DNA of 64,000 nucleotides from SpSt-501 sp037481615. Its GTDB lineage: Bacteria; Desulfobacterota; Desulfobacteria; Desulfobacterales; SpSt-501. Of this stretch, positions 50,958 to 60,235 are shown one piece after another. The notes under the pieces are model-generated. The model made no database searches. It was not told the DNA's origin and saw nothing but the letters and a program-made list of their open reading frames with translations. Each line of letters starts with the position of its first letter. Within the stretch, counting starts at the first letter, position 1. Location of the stretch: the NCBI GenBank assembly GCA_037481615.1, contig JBBFLI010000004.1, one strand, 5' to 3'. Made by a program: the position numbers and the translations under genes.

Positions 50958-51566
50958 ATGCTGATCACGATCAATCCCCAGAACCCCCAGCCGCGTCTGA
51001 TCCGCAAGGTGGGCGACATCCTGCGCGCCGGGGGGATTGTGATCTACCCGACCGACACGGTCTACGGCATCGGCTGCGACCTGATGAACCTGCGGGCGAT
51101 CGAGCGCATCTACCAGCTCAAGCGCCGCGAAAAATCCAAGCCCTTCAGCTTCATCTGCTCGGATCTCACCCACATCAGCCGCTACGCCAAGGTGACGAAC
51201 TACGCCTACCGCACCATGAAGCGGCTGCTCCCCGGGCCCTACACCTTCATCCTCGAAGGCTCCCGGCTCGTGCCCAAGATTCTCCTCACCAAGCGCAAGA
51301 CGGCCGGCATCCGGGTCCCGGCGAACGAGATCTGCCTCGCCCTGGTGCGCGAGCTGGGGAACCCGATCATCTCGACCAGCGCCGTCCCCCCCGAGGGGGA
51401 GATCGTTCACGACGCCTCGCTCCTGCACGACCTCTTCGGCCGGCAGGTCGACGCCGTGATCGACGGCAGCCCGGTTCCGGGCGAACCCTCCAGCGTGATC
51501 TCGCTCATCGGGGACACGCCGCAGATCCTGCGCCGGGGGGCGGGGGACGTGAGCCTTTTCGAGTGA
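50958..51566 (+). CDS. Sua5/YciO/YrdC-family protein (threonylcarbamoyl-AMP synthase type)
   Basis: A 202-residue YrdC-fold protein. Enzymes of this family make threonylcarbamoyl-AMP for the t6A37 modification of tRNAs reading A-starting codons. Conserved blocks are GGIVIYPTDTVYGIGCD (residues 24-40), the KxR-type KRREKSKPFSFIC, LLPGPYTFIL and GIRVPANE. The C-terminal PSSVISL (nucleotide binding) is also present. It resembles the short YciO branch, whose members may have a related but distinct role. It is a single-gene unit, predicted to be leaderless, and ends 10 bases before a convergent gene. Confidence 0.88.
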   Translation: MLITINPQNPQPRLIRKVGDILRAGGIVIYPTDTVYGIGCDLMNLRAIERIYQLKRREKSKPFSFICSDLTHISRYAKVTNYAYRTMKRLLPGPYTFILEGSRLVPKILLTKRKTAGIRVPANEICLALVRELGNPIISTSAVPPEGEIVHDASLLHDLFGRQVDAVIDGSPVPGEPSSVISLIGDTPQILRRGAGDVSLFE

Positions 51567-51576
51567 CGCCCCCGGC

Positions 51577-52791
51577 TCATTGGCCGCGGTTGTCCCGCTC
51601 GACGGCCTCGTAGAGCCGCTCCTGGAAGTCGGGGATCGCCGCCGAGATCCTCGTCCAGGCCGGCATCAGCGGGATGCCGACCGGGTCGTCGACGAATTCG
51701 GAGATCGCGCAGCGCATCGATTCCACGAAGGCCTCGACCGCCTCGACCTCGGCGTGCCGGTCGAAGGAGAGCCCGTTGATCAGGGAGACGGCGTGGTACT
51801 TCTCGACGGCGATCCGCGCCTCCTGGATGTAAGCCGCCAGGAGCGTGCGGAAAAAGGCGTTGCTCAGGACCACGCCGTCCTGGGCCAGGACGCGGAAGAG
51901 GGCCATGGCGATGTCGCAAGCCATGCGCATCAAGCCTTCCCCGGGCCTCTTCTTTTCGAGCACCTGGTGCTTGTGCTCGTAGGTTTCGGCGATCTCCACC
52001 TGGCAGATGCGGTTCACCGAGGCGCGCTGGTAGATCTCGCTCAACAGCGAAACCTCCAGCCCCCAGGTGGGCGAGATGCGGATGCCCATGGCGAGGCTGG
52101 CGAGCAGGGCGAACTCGCCGGAGAGGGCGTAGCGGAAGTTGCCGAGATACTGCAGAAAGGCCGTCTTGCCGAGGATGCGCCCCAGGGTTTCGATCAACGG
52201 GGCGTAGAACAGCCGCGTCACCCGCCCGTAAAGCCGGTCGGTCACCCGGGCGTAGTAGCCCTTGCTGAACTCGAACTCGGTCGCCGGGTGGACGACCGGG
52301 TAGACGAGCCGGGCGAGCATCTCGCGGCGGTAGTTCAGGATGTCGCAGTCGTGGGTGGCGATCGCATAGACGTCGCGTTCGGAGCAGACGTAGCCGAGCG
52401 TCATCCAGACCGAGCGGCCCTTGCCCGGGAGATCGAGCTGGAACTCGTTTTCGCGCAGCTCGCGCAATAGCGCCTGCAGCCGCGGCCCGTCGTGCCAGAC
52501 GACTTTGACCGGGCAGGGCAGCCCCTCCAGGCGCCGCCGCACGGCCTCGAACTCGCCCGGACCCGCGCGGTCGAGCGAAAGGACCACGGCGTGCAGGTAG
52601 GGGACCTGCCGGAGTTCCTCGAGGATCAGCGGCATGGAGGGGGTCTCGAATTCGGTGGCGAGTGCCGGCAGGAGGAGCACGATCTTGCGGCGGCGTGCGA
52701 TCCGTCGGATCTCGGCCTCGAGATCCTCGACGGGGCGGTCCCGCAGGCGCTGCAGGACGGTGACGGGTCCGGACTGCCAGAAATCGGCCAT
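51577..52791 (-). CDS. Glucosyl-/mannosyl-3-phosphoglycerate synthase-like glycosyltransferase
   Basis: A 404-residue GT-A glycosyltransferase. The nucleotide-sugar metal motif is in YAIATHDCDILNY near residue 148, and FEFSKGYYARV, LSGEFALLASL and GLEVSLLSEIY follow the layout of GpgS-type enzymes that join a sugar nucleotide to 3-phosphoglycerate. The product, after dephosphorylation, is glucosylglycerate or mannosylglycerate, compatible solutes. The MPGP-like phosphatase gene immediately upstream supports this. The donor (GDP-mannose or NDP-glucose) cannot be read from sequence. AAAGGAGG fixes the start at 52791. Confidence 0.75.
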   Translation of the reverse strand: MADFWQSGPVTVLQRLRDRPVEDLEAEIRRIARRRKIVLLLPALATEFETPSMPLILEELRQVPYLHAVVLSLDRAGPGEFEAVRRRLEGLPCPVKVVWHDGPRLQALLRELRENEFQLDLPGKGRSVWMTLGYVCSERDVYAIATHDCDILNYRREMLARLVYPVVHPATEFEFSKGYYARVTDRLYGRVTRLFYAPLIETLGRILGKTAFLQYLGNFRYALSGEFALLASLAMGIRISPTWGLEVSLLSEIYQRASVNRICQVEIAETYEHKHQVLEKKRPGEGLMRMACDIAMALFRVLAQDGVVLSNAFFRTLLAAYIQEARIAVEKYHAVSLINGLSFDRHAEVEAVEAFVESMRCAISEFVDDPVGIPLMPAWTRISAAIPDFQERLYEAVERDNRGQ

Positions 52792-52823
52792 GGGGGTCCT
52801 CCTTTCGCTTGAGGCTCGCTCCG

Positions 52824-53654
52824 TCAGCAGGATCTCCCGACCCCGGAGTCGAGTTCCGCCAACAGCGCGAGCACGGCCTCGTTCCAGCCGCGGCTGCCCC
52901 GCGGGCGGGCGCGCAGGAGACCGGGGATCGCACACGGCTCGAAGGCGCCGTCCGCCCGGGGCAGGAGCACCGCCCGGTCGACCGCCGCCAGCAGGGGGAG
53001 GTCGTTGGCGCCGTCGCCCAGACCGATCGTCAAAAGCGGTCCGGGAAGCAGGCGGCCGAGCAGTGCGGTCAGCCGCCGCGCCGCCGCCCCCTTGTCCGCA
53101 CCCCGGCCGCCCAGGTGATGGAATCGGCCGCCCCGGGTGATTTCCAGGCCCTCGCGTTCGGCCGCCGCGGAGAGCTCCGCCAGGCGCTCTTGCCCCTCGA
53201 ACCAGAAGGGTTCGCTGAAGGCGCGTCGCCGGGCGAGCGCGGCTTCCTCGAGGGGGAGGCCCGAACGGCGGGCGACCTCGGAGGCGCCGGCGTCCCCGAA
53301 GCCCCGCACCCCGCAGGCCCGTCCCCGTTCGGCGAGAAAACGCCGCAGCCGCGCGTAATCGGCCCCGAGCCGGATCACGCGGTAGGGCCCCTCGCGGGAT
53401 CCCTCGTCAAGCGCGATCCCGCGCCAGCCCTCGGGGACGAAGCAGGCGGCCCCGTTTTCGACGATGAAGGGGTCCTCGAGCCCCAGCCGGCGGCGGATCC
53501 GCTCGACCTCGGCCTGCGTCTTGCTCGAGCACGGGATCAGGGGGATCCCGCGGCGGCGGATCACGGCGAGCGCCCCCTCGGCCCCCCGGAAAGAGTAGTC
53601 GTCGTCGAGGAGCGTTCCGTCCAGGTCGGTGTAGATGAGGATCGTCCCGCCCAT
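52824..53654 (-). CDS. HAD-family mannosyl/glucosyl-3-phosphoglycerate phosphatase
   Basis: A 276-residue HAD phosphatase of the Cof/MPGP type. The nucleophile motif is YTDLDGTLLDDD (residues 8-19), motif II Ser is in IPCSSKTQAEV (a hallmark of the MPGP subgroup), IVENGAACFVP follows, and motif IV is LGDGANDLPLL. It would dephosphorylate the product of the synthase encoded next. It lies 32 bases before the synthase gene and 88 bases after rpsA, from which it is separated by a strong hairpin. Confidence 0.85.
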   Translation of the reverse strand: MGGTILIYTDLDGTLLDDDYSFRGAEGALAVIRRRGIPLIPCSSKTQAEVERIRRRLGLEDPFIVENGAACFVPEGWRGIALDEGSREGPYRVIRLGADYARLRRFLAERGRACGVRGFGDAGASEVARRSGLPLEEAALARRRAFSEPFWFEGQERLAELSAAAEREGLEITRGGRFHHLGGRGADKGAAARRLTALLGRLLPGPLLTIGLGDGANDLPLLAAVDRAVLLPRADGAFEPCAIPGLLRARPRGSRGWNEAVLALLAELDSGVGRSC

Positions 53655-53682
53655 GCGCCGGGCCCGCCTGCGGCCGGAAACA

Positions 53683-53718
53683 CGGAGCCCCGCCCCGGTC
53701 CCCCGGGGCGGGGCTCCG
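53683..53718 (-). terminator. Strong GC hairpin after rpsA
   Basis: A 14-base perfect stem (arms at 53683-53696 and 53705-53718) with an 8-base loop lies between the rpsA stop and the phosphatase start. On the minus strand GTGTTTCC follows, a weak U-tract, so it may only partly end transcription and lower expression of the two downstream genes. Confidence 0.55.
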
Positions 53719-53742
53719 CCGTCGGTCGCAATTCGGGGAGCC

Positions 53743-55524
53743 CTACTCTTCCTTCATCTTCTCCTGCAGATTCTCGCGCAGGAGTTCGCCGAAGGTCGTC
53801 GTCGCGGAGCTCGACTGCCCCATGCTGCTCACGTACTCGTTCAGCAGGCTCTGCTCGCGCTCCATTTCCAGCCGCTTGATGGACAACCCGATCCGCCGCT
53901 CCTCGCTGTTGATGGTCATCACCTTGGCGGTGATCGGGTCCCCGATCTGGAAGCGGCCGACGGGGGTCTTGATCTTCTCCTTGCTGATCTCGGAGACGTG
54001 CACCAGCCCCTCGATCCCCTCTTCGAGTTCGACGAAGACCCCGAAATCGGTGACGTTGGTCACGACGCCGGTGATCTCGCTTCCCACCCGGTACCGGGCA
54101 TGCACGCTCTTCCAGGGGTCCTCGGTGAGCTGCTTGATGCCGAGCGAAAAGCGCTCGTTCTCCTTTTCGATGTCGAGCACGATCGCCTGGACCACGTCCC
54201 CTTTCTTGTAGAGCTCGGAGGGGTGCTTGATGCGCTTGGTCCAGGAGATGTCCGAGATGTGCACGAGACCGTCGATCCCCTCGTCGATCCCGATGAAGAT
54301 GCCGAAATCGGTGATGTTCTTGATCTTGCCCTCGATCGTGGTGCCGACGGGGTACTTCTCGGCGACGACGTCCCAGGGGTTGGGGGCGATCTGCTTCATG
54401 CCGAGCGAGATGCGCCGCGCGTCGGGCTTGATGTCGAGGACCACCGCCTCCACGGTGTCGCCGATCGAGACGATCTTCGAGGGGTGGCGGACTTTCCGCG
54501 TCCAGGACATCTCGGAGACATGGATCAGGCCCTCGATCCCCGGTTCGAGCTCGACAAAGGCCCCGTAGTCGGTCAGGCTCACCACCCGGCCGGAGACCCG
54601 GGTGCCCACCGGGTATTTCTGGGCGGCGAGGGTCCAAGGGTCCGGGGTGAGCTGCTTGAGCCCGAGGGAGACCCGCTCACGCTCGAGATCGAGGTGCAGG
54701 ACTTTCACCTGGACGGCGTCGCCGATCTTGAAGAGGTCGGAGGGGTGCTTGATCCGCCCCCAGGACATGTCGGTGATGTGCAGCAGCCCGTCCAGGCCCC
54801 CCAGGTCCACGAAGACGCCGTACTCGGTGATGTTCTTCACCACCCCAGGCATGACCTTGCCCTCCTGGATGGTGGCGAGCGTCGCCGCCCGTTTCACGGC
54901 GCGCTCCTTCTCGAGCAGCACCCGACGCGAGAGGACGATGTTGCTGCGCTTGCGGTTGTACTTGAGGATCTTGAACTCGAAGGTCTTGCCGACCAGTTCG
55001 TCCAGGTTGCGCACCGGACGCAGGTCCGCCTGCGATCCGGGCAGGAATGCCGGGACGCCGATGTCGACCGAGAAACCGCCCTTCACGCGGTTGGTGATCG
55101 TCCCCGAGATGGTCCCGTCCTCGTCGTGGCAGCGCTTGATCTTCTCCCAGACCTTGATGTTGGCCGCCTTCTCCTTGGAGAGCACCACGCGCTCGTCCTC
55201 GTCGTCCCACCACTCGACCATGACGTCGACCCGTTCGCCGACCCGGGCGGTGATGGAGCCGTCCTCGGCGCGGAATTCCTGGATGCGGATCTGGCCCTCG
55301 GACTTGTAGCCGATGTCGACCATGACCCAGTCCTTGTCGATCGCGGTGATGACGCCGCTGACGACCTCGCCTTCCTTGAACTGCCCGAAGCTGTCCTCGT
55401 AGAGGTTCATGGACGGCTCGGCGGCCTCGGCGGCCTCGCGGGCCCCGACCCCCTCCGCCGCGTCTCCCGCCGCCGGCTGCGGTCGGACCGCCTCGTTTTC
55501 GCTTTGGGTTGGATTGTGAACCAT
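53743..55524 (-). CDS. rpsA: 30S ribosomal protein S1
   Basis: A 593-residue protein with six S1 OB-fold repeats at about residues 50-118, 130-200, 215-285, 300-372, 388-460 and 475-545. Repeats 3-6 carry the GLVHISDISW/GLIHVSEMSW type block. S1 helps bring mRNA to the 30S subunit. The N-terminal 45 residues are an acidic, Ala/Glu-rich extension. The start at 55524 has GGGGGA upstream. It follows cmk as in many deltaproteobacteria, with a candidate promoter of its own in the gap. Confidence 0.95.
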   Translation of the reverse strand: MVHNPTQSENEAVRPQPAAGDAAEGVGAREAAEAAEPSMNLYEDSFGQFKEGEVVSGVITAIDKDWVMVDIGYKSEGQIRIQEFRAEDGSITARVGERVDVMVEWWDDEDERVVLSKEKAANIKVWEKIKRCHDEDGTISGTITNRVKGGFSVDIGVPAFLPGSQADLRPVRNLDELVGKTFEFKILKYNRKRSNIVLSRRVLLEKERAVKRAATLATIQEGKVMPGVVKNITEYGVFVDLGGLDGLLHITDMSWGRIKHPSDLFKIGDAVQVKVLHLDLERERVSLGLKQLTPDPWTLAAQKYPVGTRVSGRVVSLTDYGAFVELEPGIEGLIHVSEMSWTRKVRHPSKIVSIGDTVEAVVLDIKPDARRISLGMKQIAPNPWDVVAEKYPVGTTIEGKIKNITDFGIFIGIDEGIDGLVHISDISWTKRIKHPSELYKKGDVVQAIVLDIEKENERFSLGIKQLTEDPWKSVHARYRVGSEITGVVTNVTDFGVFVELEEGIEGLVHVSEISKEKIKTPVGRFQIGDPITAKVMTINSEERRIGLSIKRLEMEREQSLLNEYVSSMGQSSSATTTFGELLRENLQEKMKEE

Positions 55525-55584
55525 GATCCCCCGAATCCCCCTTGCCCTGAAGTCGCAAACCCCTGGAGAGCGGAAAACTCGGCT

Positions 55585-55613
55585 TTTGTAACAAACGCGG
55601 GGCGAAATGGAAA
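55585..55613 (-). promoter_or_regulatory. Candidate promoter for rpsA
   Basis: Minus strand TTTCCA (55613-55608), 17 bases, TACAAA (55590-55585), in an A/T-richer gap; leader about 60 bases. Confidence 0.45.
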
Positions 55614-55615
55614 GG

Positions 55616-55661
55616 GAAAAATGAGGCGCCGCCTGCCCGGGGCGGCGCTCTGCCGCCGCCC
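55616..55661 (-). terminator. Hairpin after cmk, possible terminator
   Basis: GGGCGGCG and CGCCGCCC (within 55640-55661) pair on the minus strand; TTTTT follows about 18 bases later (55621-55617). Spacing is longer than ideal. Confidence 0.35.
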
Positions 55662-55682
55662 GGCGCCCCGGCGAGCGGGGGG

Positions 55683-56384
55683 TCATTCGGCCCGAAGGGC
55701 GGCGATCCGGGCCCGGGCGGCTCCGAGCATGGCGGAGACGACCTCCTCGAGGGTCCAGTTCGTCGAGTCGATCCGGATCGCGTCCTCGGCGGCCCGCAGC
55801 GGCGCGACGGCGCGCTCCGCGTCCTGGCGGTCGCGGCGCCGCAGGTCGGCGAGCACCTCCGCGAAGGAAAGCCCCGCCGCCGCCCCCCCCAGCTCGGCGA
55901 AGCGCCGGCGCGCGCGCGCCTCCTCGGTGGCCGTGAGGAAGAACTTGAGACCGGCCTCCGGGAAGACGACGGTTCCCATGTCCCGGCCTTCGAAGACCGC
56001 GCCCCCGCCGCGGCCGAGCGCGCGCTGCAACGCAAGCAGGCCGGCGCGCACCACGGGCCGCGCCGAGACCGCCGAGGAAAGAAGCGAGATTTCCGGGGTC
56101 CGGATGGCTTCGGTCACGTCCCGGCCGTCGACCGTGATCCGCGCGCAGCCCTCCGCCGGGGCCGGGGAGAAGGCGATCGCCAGGGAAGAGACCAGGTGGC
56201 CGAGCCCCTCGTCGTCCTCGGGGGCGATGCCGCGCTCGCGGGCGGCGAGCGCGACCGCGCGGTAGAGGGCGCCGGTATCGATGTGGCGGTAGCCGAGGCG
56301 CGCGGCGAGAAGGCGGCTCACGGTCGTCTTGCCCGCCCCGGCCGGGCCGTCGATCGTGATCAGCAGCTTTGTCGCGGAGGACAT
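55683..56384 (-). CDS. cmk: Cytidylate kinase
   Basis: A 233-residue nucleoside monophosphate kinase that phosphorylates CMP and dCMP. The P-loop is DGPAGAGKTTVSRLLA (residues 12-27), followed by YRHIDTGALYRA, a family signature, and DGRDVTEAIRTPEIS. The GRDMGTVVFPEA block near residue 153 is also characteristic. Length is normal. It lies 10 bases after hisC and precedes rpsA, a gene order frequent in deltaproteobacteria. Confidence 0.95.
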   Translation of the reverse strand: MSSATKLLITIDGPAGAGKTTVSRLLAARLGYRHIDTGALYRAVALAARERGIAPEDDEGLGHLVSSLAIAFSPAPAEGCARITVDGRDVTEAIRTPEISLLSSAVSARPVVRAGLLALQRALGRGGGAVFEGRDMGTVVFPEAGLKFFLTATEEARARRRFAELGGAAAGLSFAEVLADLRRRDRQDAERAVAPLRAAEDAIRIDSTNWTLEEVVSAMLGAARARIAALRAE

Positions 56385-56394
56385 GGCGGGCGCC

Positions 56395-57489
56395 TCACCG
56401 GCCCAGGACCGCGCGCAGGGCCTCGAGGAAGCGGCGGTTTTCCTCGGGGCGCCCCGCGCTCACCCGGAGATGACGCGGATAGCCGTAGGCGGCAAGCGGC
56501 CGCACGATCACCCCGCGGCCGAGCAACCCTTCATAGACCGCGCGGGCGTCGCCGGAAACCTCGAACATGAGGAAGTTCGCCTCGCTCGGCAGGCAGGCGA
56601 GCCCCAGCCGCTCGAGATGCCCCCGCAGGAAATCGATCCCCGCGTGAACGACCCGGCGGCTCTCCTCGAGGAAGGGCTCGTCGTCGAGAGCCGCCTCGGC
56701 GGCGATCTGGGCGGCCAGGTTCACGTTGAAGGGCGGGCGCACCCGGTGCAACAGGGCGGCGATCTCGGGGGGCATGAGCCCGTAGCCGACGCGCAGCCCG
56801 GCGAGCCCGTAGGCCTTGGAAAAGGTCCGCAGGCCCACCACGGGGCGTCCGGAGCGGATCAGGCTCACGGAGTCGGGGCCCCGCGGGGCGCGCACGAACT
56901 CGTAGTACGCCTCGTCGAGGACGAGAATCACCCCCTCGGGGAGCCGCGCCGCAAAATCCGCCACCTCCTCCCCGGGGATCACGTGCCCGGTCGGGTTGTG
57001 CGGGCTGTTCAGAAAGACGATCCGCGTGCGGGGGGTCAGGCGAGCGGCCATGGCCTCGAGGTCGGTGCGAAAATCCCTGAGCGGCACGGCGACCGGCACC
57101 GCACCCGCGGCGCGGGCCTCGATCTCGTACATAGCGAAGGCGGGCTGCGGGAGCAGCACCTCGTCGCCGGCCGAGAGAAAGGCCCGGGCGAGCAGGGAGA
57201 GGATCTCGTCGGAGCCGTTTCCGAGCACGACCTGCTCGGCGTGGACCCCCAGGCGGCCGGCGATCTTGCGCGTCAGGCGGAAGCCGGCGCTGTCGGGGTA
57301 GCGGTGGAGCGTCCCGAGCGCCCCGCGCAGCGCCTCGAGCGCCCGCGGGGAGGGGCCGAGCGGGTTTTCGTTCGAGGCGAGCTTGATCGACCCCGAGATG
57401 CCGCGCTCGCGCTCGAGTTCCTCGATCGGCTTGCCGGGGACGTAGGGGGGGATCGAGAACAGGCGGGGGGGGACCGGAAGCTTCAGCAT
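56395..57489 (-). CDS. hisC: Histidinol-phosphate aminotransferase
   Basis: A 364-residue fold-type I aminotransferase converting imidazole-acetol phosphate to histidinol phosphate in histidine synthesis. SIKLASNENPLGPSPRAL at residues 34-51 is the HisC signature; NSPHNPTGHVIP, VLDEAYYEF and the PLP Lys in TFSKAYGLAGLRVGYG follow. Some HisC paralogues also transaminate aromatic acids. The start at 57489 has only a weak ribosome site. It lies 46 bases after korC. No other his genes are in the window. Confidence 0.92.
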   Translation of the reverse strand: MLKLPVPPRLFSIPPYVPGKPIEELERERGISGSIKLASNENPLGPSPRALEALRGALGTLHRYPDSAGFRLTRKIAGRLGVHAEQVVLGNGSDEILSLLARAFLSAGDEVLLPQPAFAMYEIEARAAGAVPVAVPLRDFRTDLEAMAARLTPRTRIVFLNSPHNPTGHVIPGEEVADFAARLPEGVILVLDEAYYEFVRAPRGPDSVSLIRSGRPVVGLRTFSKAYGLAGLRVGYGLMPPEIAALLHRVRPPFNVNLAAQIAAEAALDDEPFLEESRRVVHAGIDFLRGHLERLGLACLPSEANFLMFEVSGDARAVYEGLLGRGVIVRPLAAYGYPRHLRVSAGRPEENRRFLEALRAVLGR

Positions 57490-57535
57490 CGCCGGTTGCG
57501 CCTTGTCCGGGGCCGAGGGCCGCCGCAGGGGCCGC

Positions 57536-58064
57536 TCACGCCCCCGCCGCGGCCCTGCGGCCGATCTCGAGCGCTTGCAGGTTGAGGGGGATGAGCTTGG
57601 CCTTTTCGGCGAACTTTTCGCGCACGGCCTGCTCGAGGGCCTCGAAGCGCACCACCCGGCTGCGGGCGACGAAGGCGGCGAGCGCGATGAGGTTCGCCGC
57701 CTTGACGTTGCCCAGATCGCGGGCGAGTTCGACGATCGGCACCCGCAGCTCGTCGACGTCGTCTCGCCCGCAGCCGACGGGGATGATCGAGGCGTTCACG
57801 AAGATCACGCCGCCCGGCCTCACCGCAGGGGCGAATTTTTCGAGCGAGGGCCGGTTCATGGCGACGAGATGCTGGGGGTTGCGGATGATCGGCGAGCCGA
57901 TCGGCCGGTCCCCCAGGACGACCGTGCAGTAGGCGGTCCCGCCGCGCATCTCGGGCCCGTAAGAGGGGATCCAGACGACCTCGCAGCCTTCGATCATCGC
58001 GGCCTGGGCGAGGATCTGGCCCATCAGCATGACACCCTGGCCGCCGAAACCGGCGAACTGCACC

Positions 58065-58075
<11 letters not shown>
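57536..58075 (-). CDS. korC: 2-oxoacid:ferredoxin oxidoreductase gamma subunit (KorC-type)
   Basis: A 179-residue gamma subunit: QFAGFGGQGVMLMGQ at residues 6-20 and SYGPEMRGGTAYC near residue 38 are the family signatures. Together with the alpha, beta and ferredoxin-like subunits it oxidises a 2-oxoacyl substrate to the acyl-CoA and reduces ferredoxin, or works in reverse for CO2 fixation. Its start overlaps the beta-subunit stop by 11 bases. Substrate could be 2-oxoglutarate or branched 2-oxoacids. Confidence 0.9.
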
Positions 58076-58850
<775 letters not shown>

Positions 58851-58905
58851 GGGTCTCTTCGCGCTTTCCTCCGCACCCCCCCTTGCAGGGGCTGCGGCAA
58901 CGGGT

Positions 58906-59985
58906 TTATTCGGTCTCGCGCAGGATCCGGCGCGCTTCCTCCATCACTTCCTCGGGCGTGGGGACCTCCCCCCCGCATTTCCCGTACCAGAAAACGGGTC
59001 GCGCGCCGCGGACGCTCCATTCCACATCCTCGACGAGCTGACCCATGCTCATCTCCACACTCAAGACCGCCCGGACCTCGCTCTGGCGGGCGGCGGCGAA
59101 GACCGCTTCCCGGGGGAACGGAAAGAGCGTCTTCGGCCGGACCATCCCCACGGCGACCCCCTCCTCCCGCAGGCGGTCGATCGCCGTCCGGCAAACGCGG
59201 CTCATCGTGCCGTAGCTCACCAGGAGCAGCCGGATCGAGGGATCGACGGCATAGTTCTCCCAGCGCAACTCCTCGCGGCGCATGCGGTCGTACTTCGCCT
59301 TGAGCTTCAGGTTGTGCGCGTTCAGCTCGGAGGGCACGAGGTAGAGGGTGCGGATCAGGTTCCGCCGGCCGCTGCCGCGGCGCTCCATGCCGTTCGTCGC
59401 CCAGTCGTCCGCCGGGGCGGGCTCGCTCTTCAGGTCGTCCCGGAACTCGACCGGCTCCATCATCTGCCCGATCAGGCCGTCGCCCAGGATCATGACCGGG
59501 TTGCGGTATTTCTCGGCCAGCGGGAAGGCTTCCATCATCATCTCCACGGCCTCCTGCACGCTCGCCGGGGCGAGAACGAGCAGCCGGTAGTCGCCGTGCC
59601 CCCCGCCCTTGACGGCCTGGAAATAGTCGGCCTGCGAGGGGAGAATCCCCCCCAGCCCTGGCCCGCCGCGCATGATGTTCACGAAGACGCAGGGCAGTTC
59701 GGCCGCGGCGATGTAGCTGATCCCCTCGCTCATCAGGCTGATCCCGGGGCTCGAGGAGGTCGTGAAGACCCGCGCTCCGGCCGCGGCCGCGCCGAAGATC
59801 ATGTAGGAGACGGCGACCTCGCTTTCGCCCTGCAGGAAGACCCCGCCGACCTCGGGCAGGCGGCGGGAGAGGTACTCGGCCACCTCGGACTGCGGCGTGA
59901 TGGGATAGGCGAAGTAGTTCAGGCATCCCGCACGCACGGCGGCCTCGGCGATCGCCTCGTTGCCTTTCATCAGGACCTTGGCCAT
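58906..59985 (-). CDS. korA: 2-oxoacid:ferredoxin oxidoreductase alpha subunit (KorA/VorB-type)
   Basis: A 359-residue subunit with the pyrimidine-binding TPP domain: KGNEAIAEAAVRAGC (residues 7-21), YPITPQSEV, GESEVAVSYMIFGAAAAG and TTSSSPGISLM are all family blocks. The C-terminal part carries VEMSMGQLVEDVEW. Genes of this size and order are annotated either as 2-oxoglutarate (Kor) or 3-methyl-2-oxobutanoate (Vor) oxidoreductase; sequence alone does not settle it. It starts 1 base after the ferredoxin gene. Confidence 0.9.
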   Translation of the reverse strand: MAKVLMKGNEAIAEAAVRAGCLNYFAYPITPQSEVAEYLSRRLPEVGGVFLQGESEVAVSYMIFGAAAAGARVFTTSSSPGISLMSEGISYIAAAELPCVFVNIMRGGPGLGGILPSQADYFQAVKGGGHGDYRLLVLAPASVQEAVEMMMEAFPLAEKYRNPVMILGDGLIGQMMEPVEFRDDLKSEPAPADDWATNGMERRGSGRRNLIRTLYLVPSELNAHNLKLKAKYDRMRREELRWENYAVDPSIRLLLVSYGTMSRVCRTAIDRLREEGVAVGMVRPKTLFPFPREAVFAAARQSEVRAVLSVEMSMGQLVEDVEWSVRGARPVFWYGKCGGEVPTPEEVMEEARRILRETE

Positions 59986-59986
59986 G

Positions 59987-60235
59987 TCAGCGCTTTCCTT
60001 TCCCGGTGCCGGCGGCCGCGGGGATCTCCTCGATCTCGATGGCGACGTCCGGGCAGACCGTACAGCAGATGGCGCAGTAAATGCAATCTTCGGGTCGCGC
60101 CTGGAAGGCGGGGAAATAGCCCTTCAGGTTGAGCTCGGCGTGGATCTCGAGCACGTTCTTGGGGCAGGCCGAGACGCAGAGGCCGCAGCCTTTGCAGCGC
60201 TCGCGGTCGATGCGGTGCACGAATTTCGTTTTCAT
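59987..60235 (-). CDS. korD: 2[4Fe-4S] ferredoxin-type delta subunit (KorD)
   Basis: An 82-residue ferredoxin with two cluster motifs, CKGCGLCVSACP and CIYCAICCTVCP, each CxxCxxCxxxC followed by Pro. It carries electrons from the oxidoreductase to the soluble ferredoxin pool. The first motif begins near residue 14 and the second near residue 51. The start overlaps the stop of the P-loop ATPase gene as ATGA. Confidence 0.93.
   Translation of the reverse strand: MKTKFVHRIDRERCKGCGLCVSACPKNVLEIHAELNLKGYFPAFQARPEDCIYCAICCTVCPDVAIEIEEIPAAAGTGKGKR

Noticed and set aside
53635..56265. An 876-codon open frame on the plus strand
   Set aside because: Antisense to rpsA and cmk. Its apparent internal repeats merely mirror the S1 repeats.
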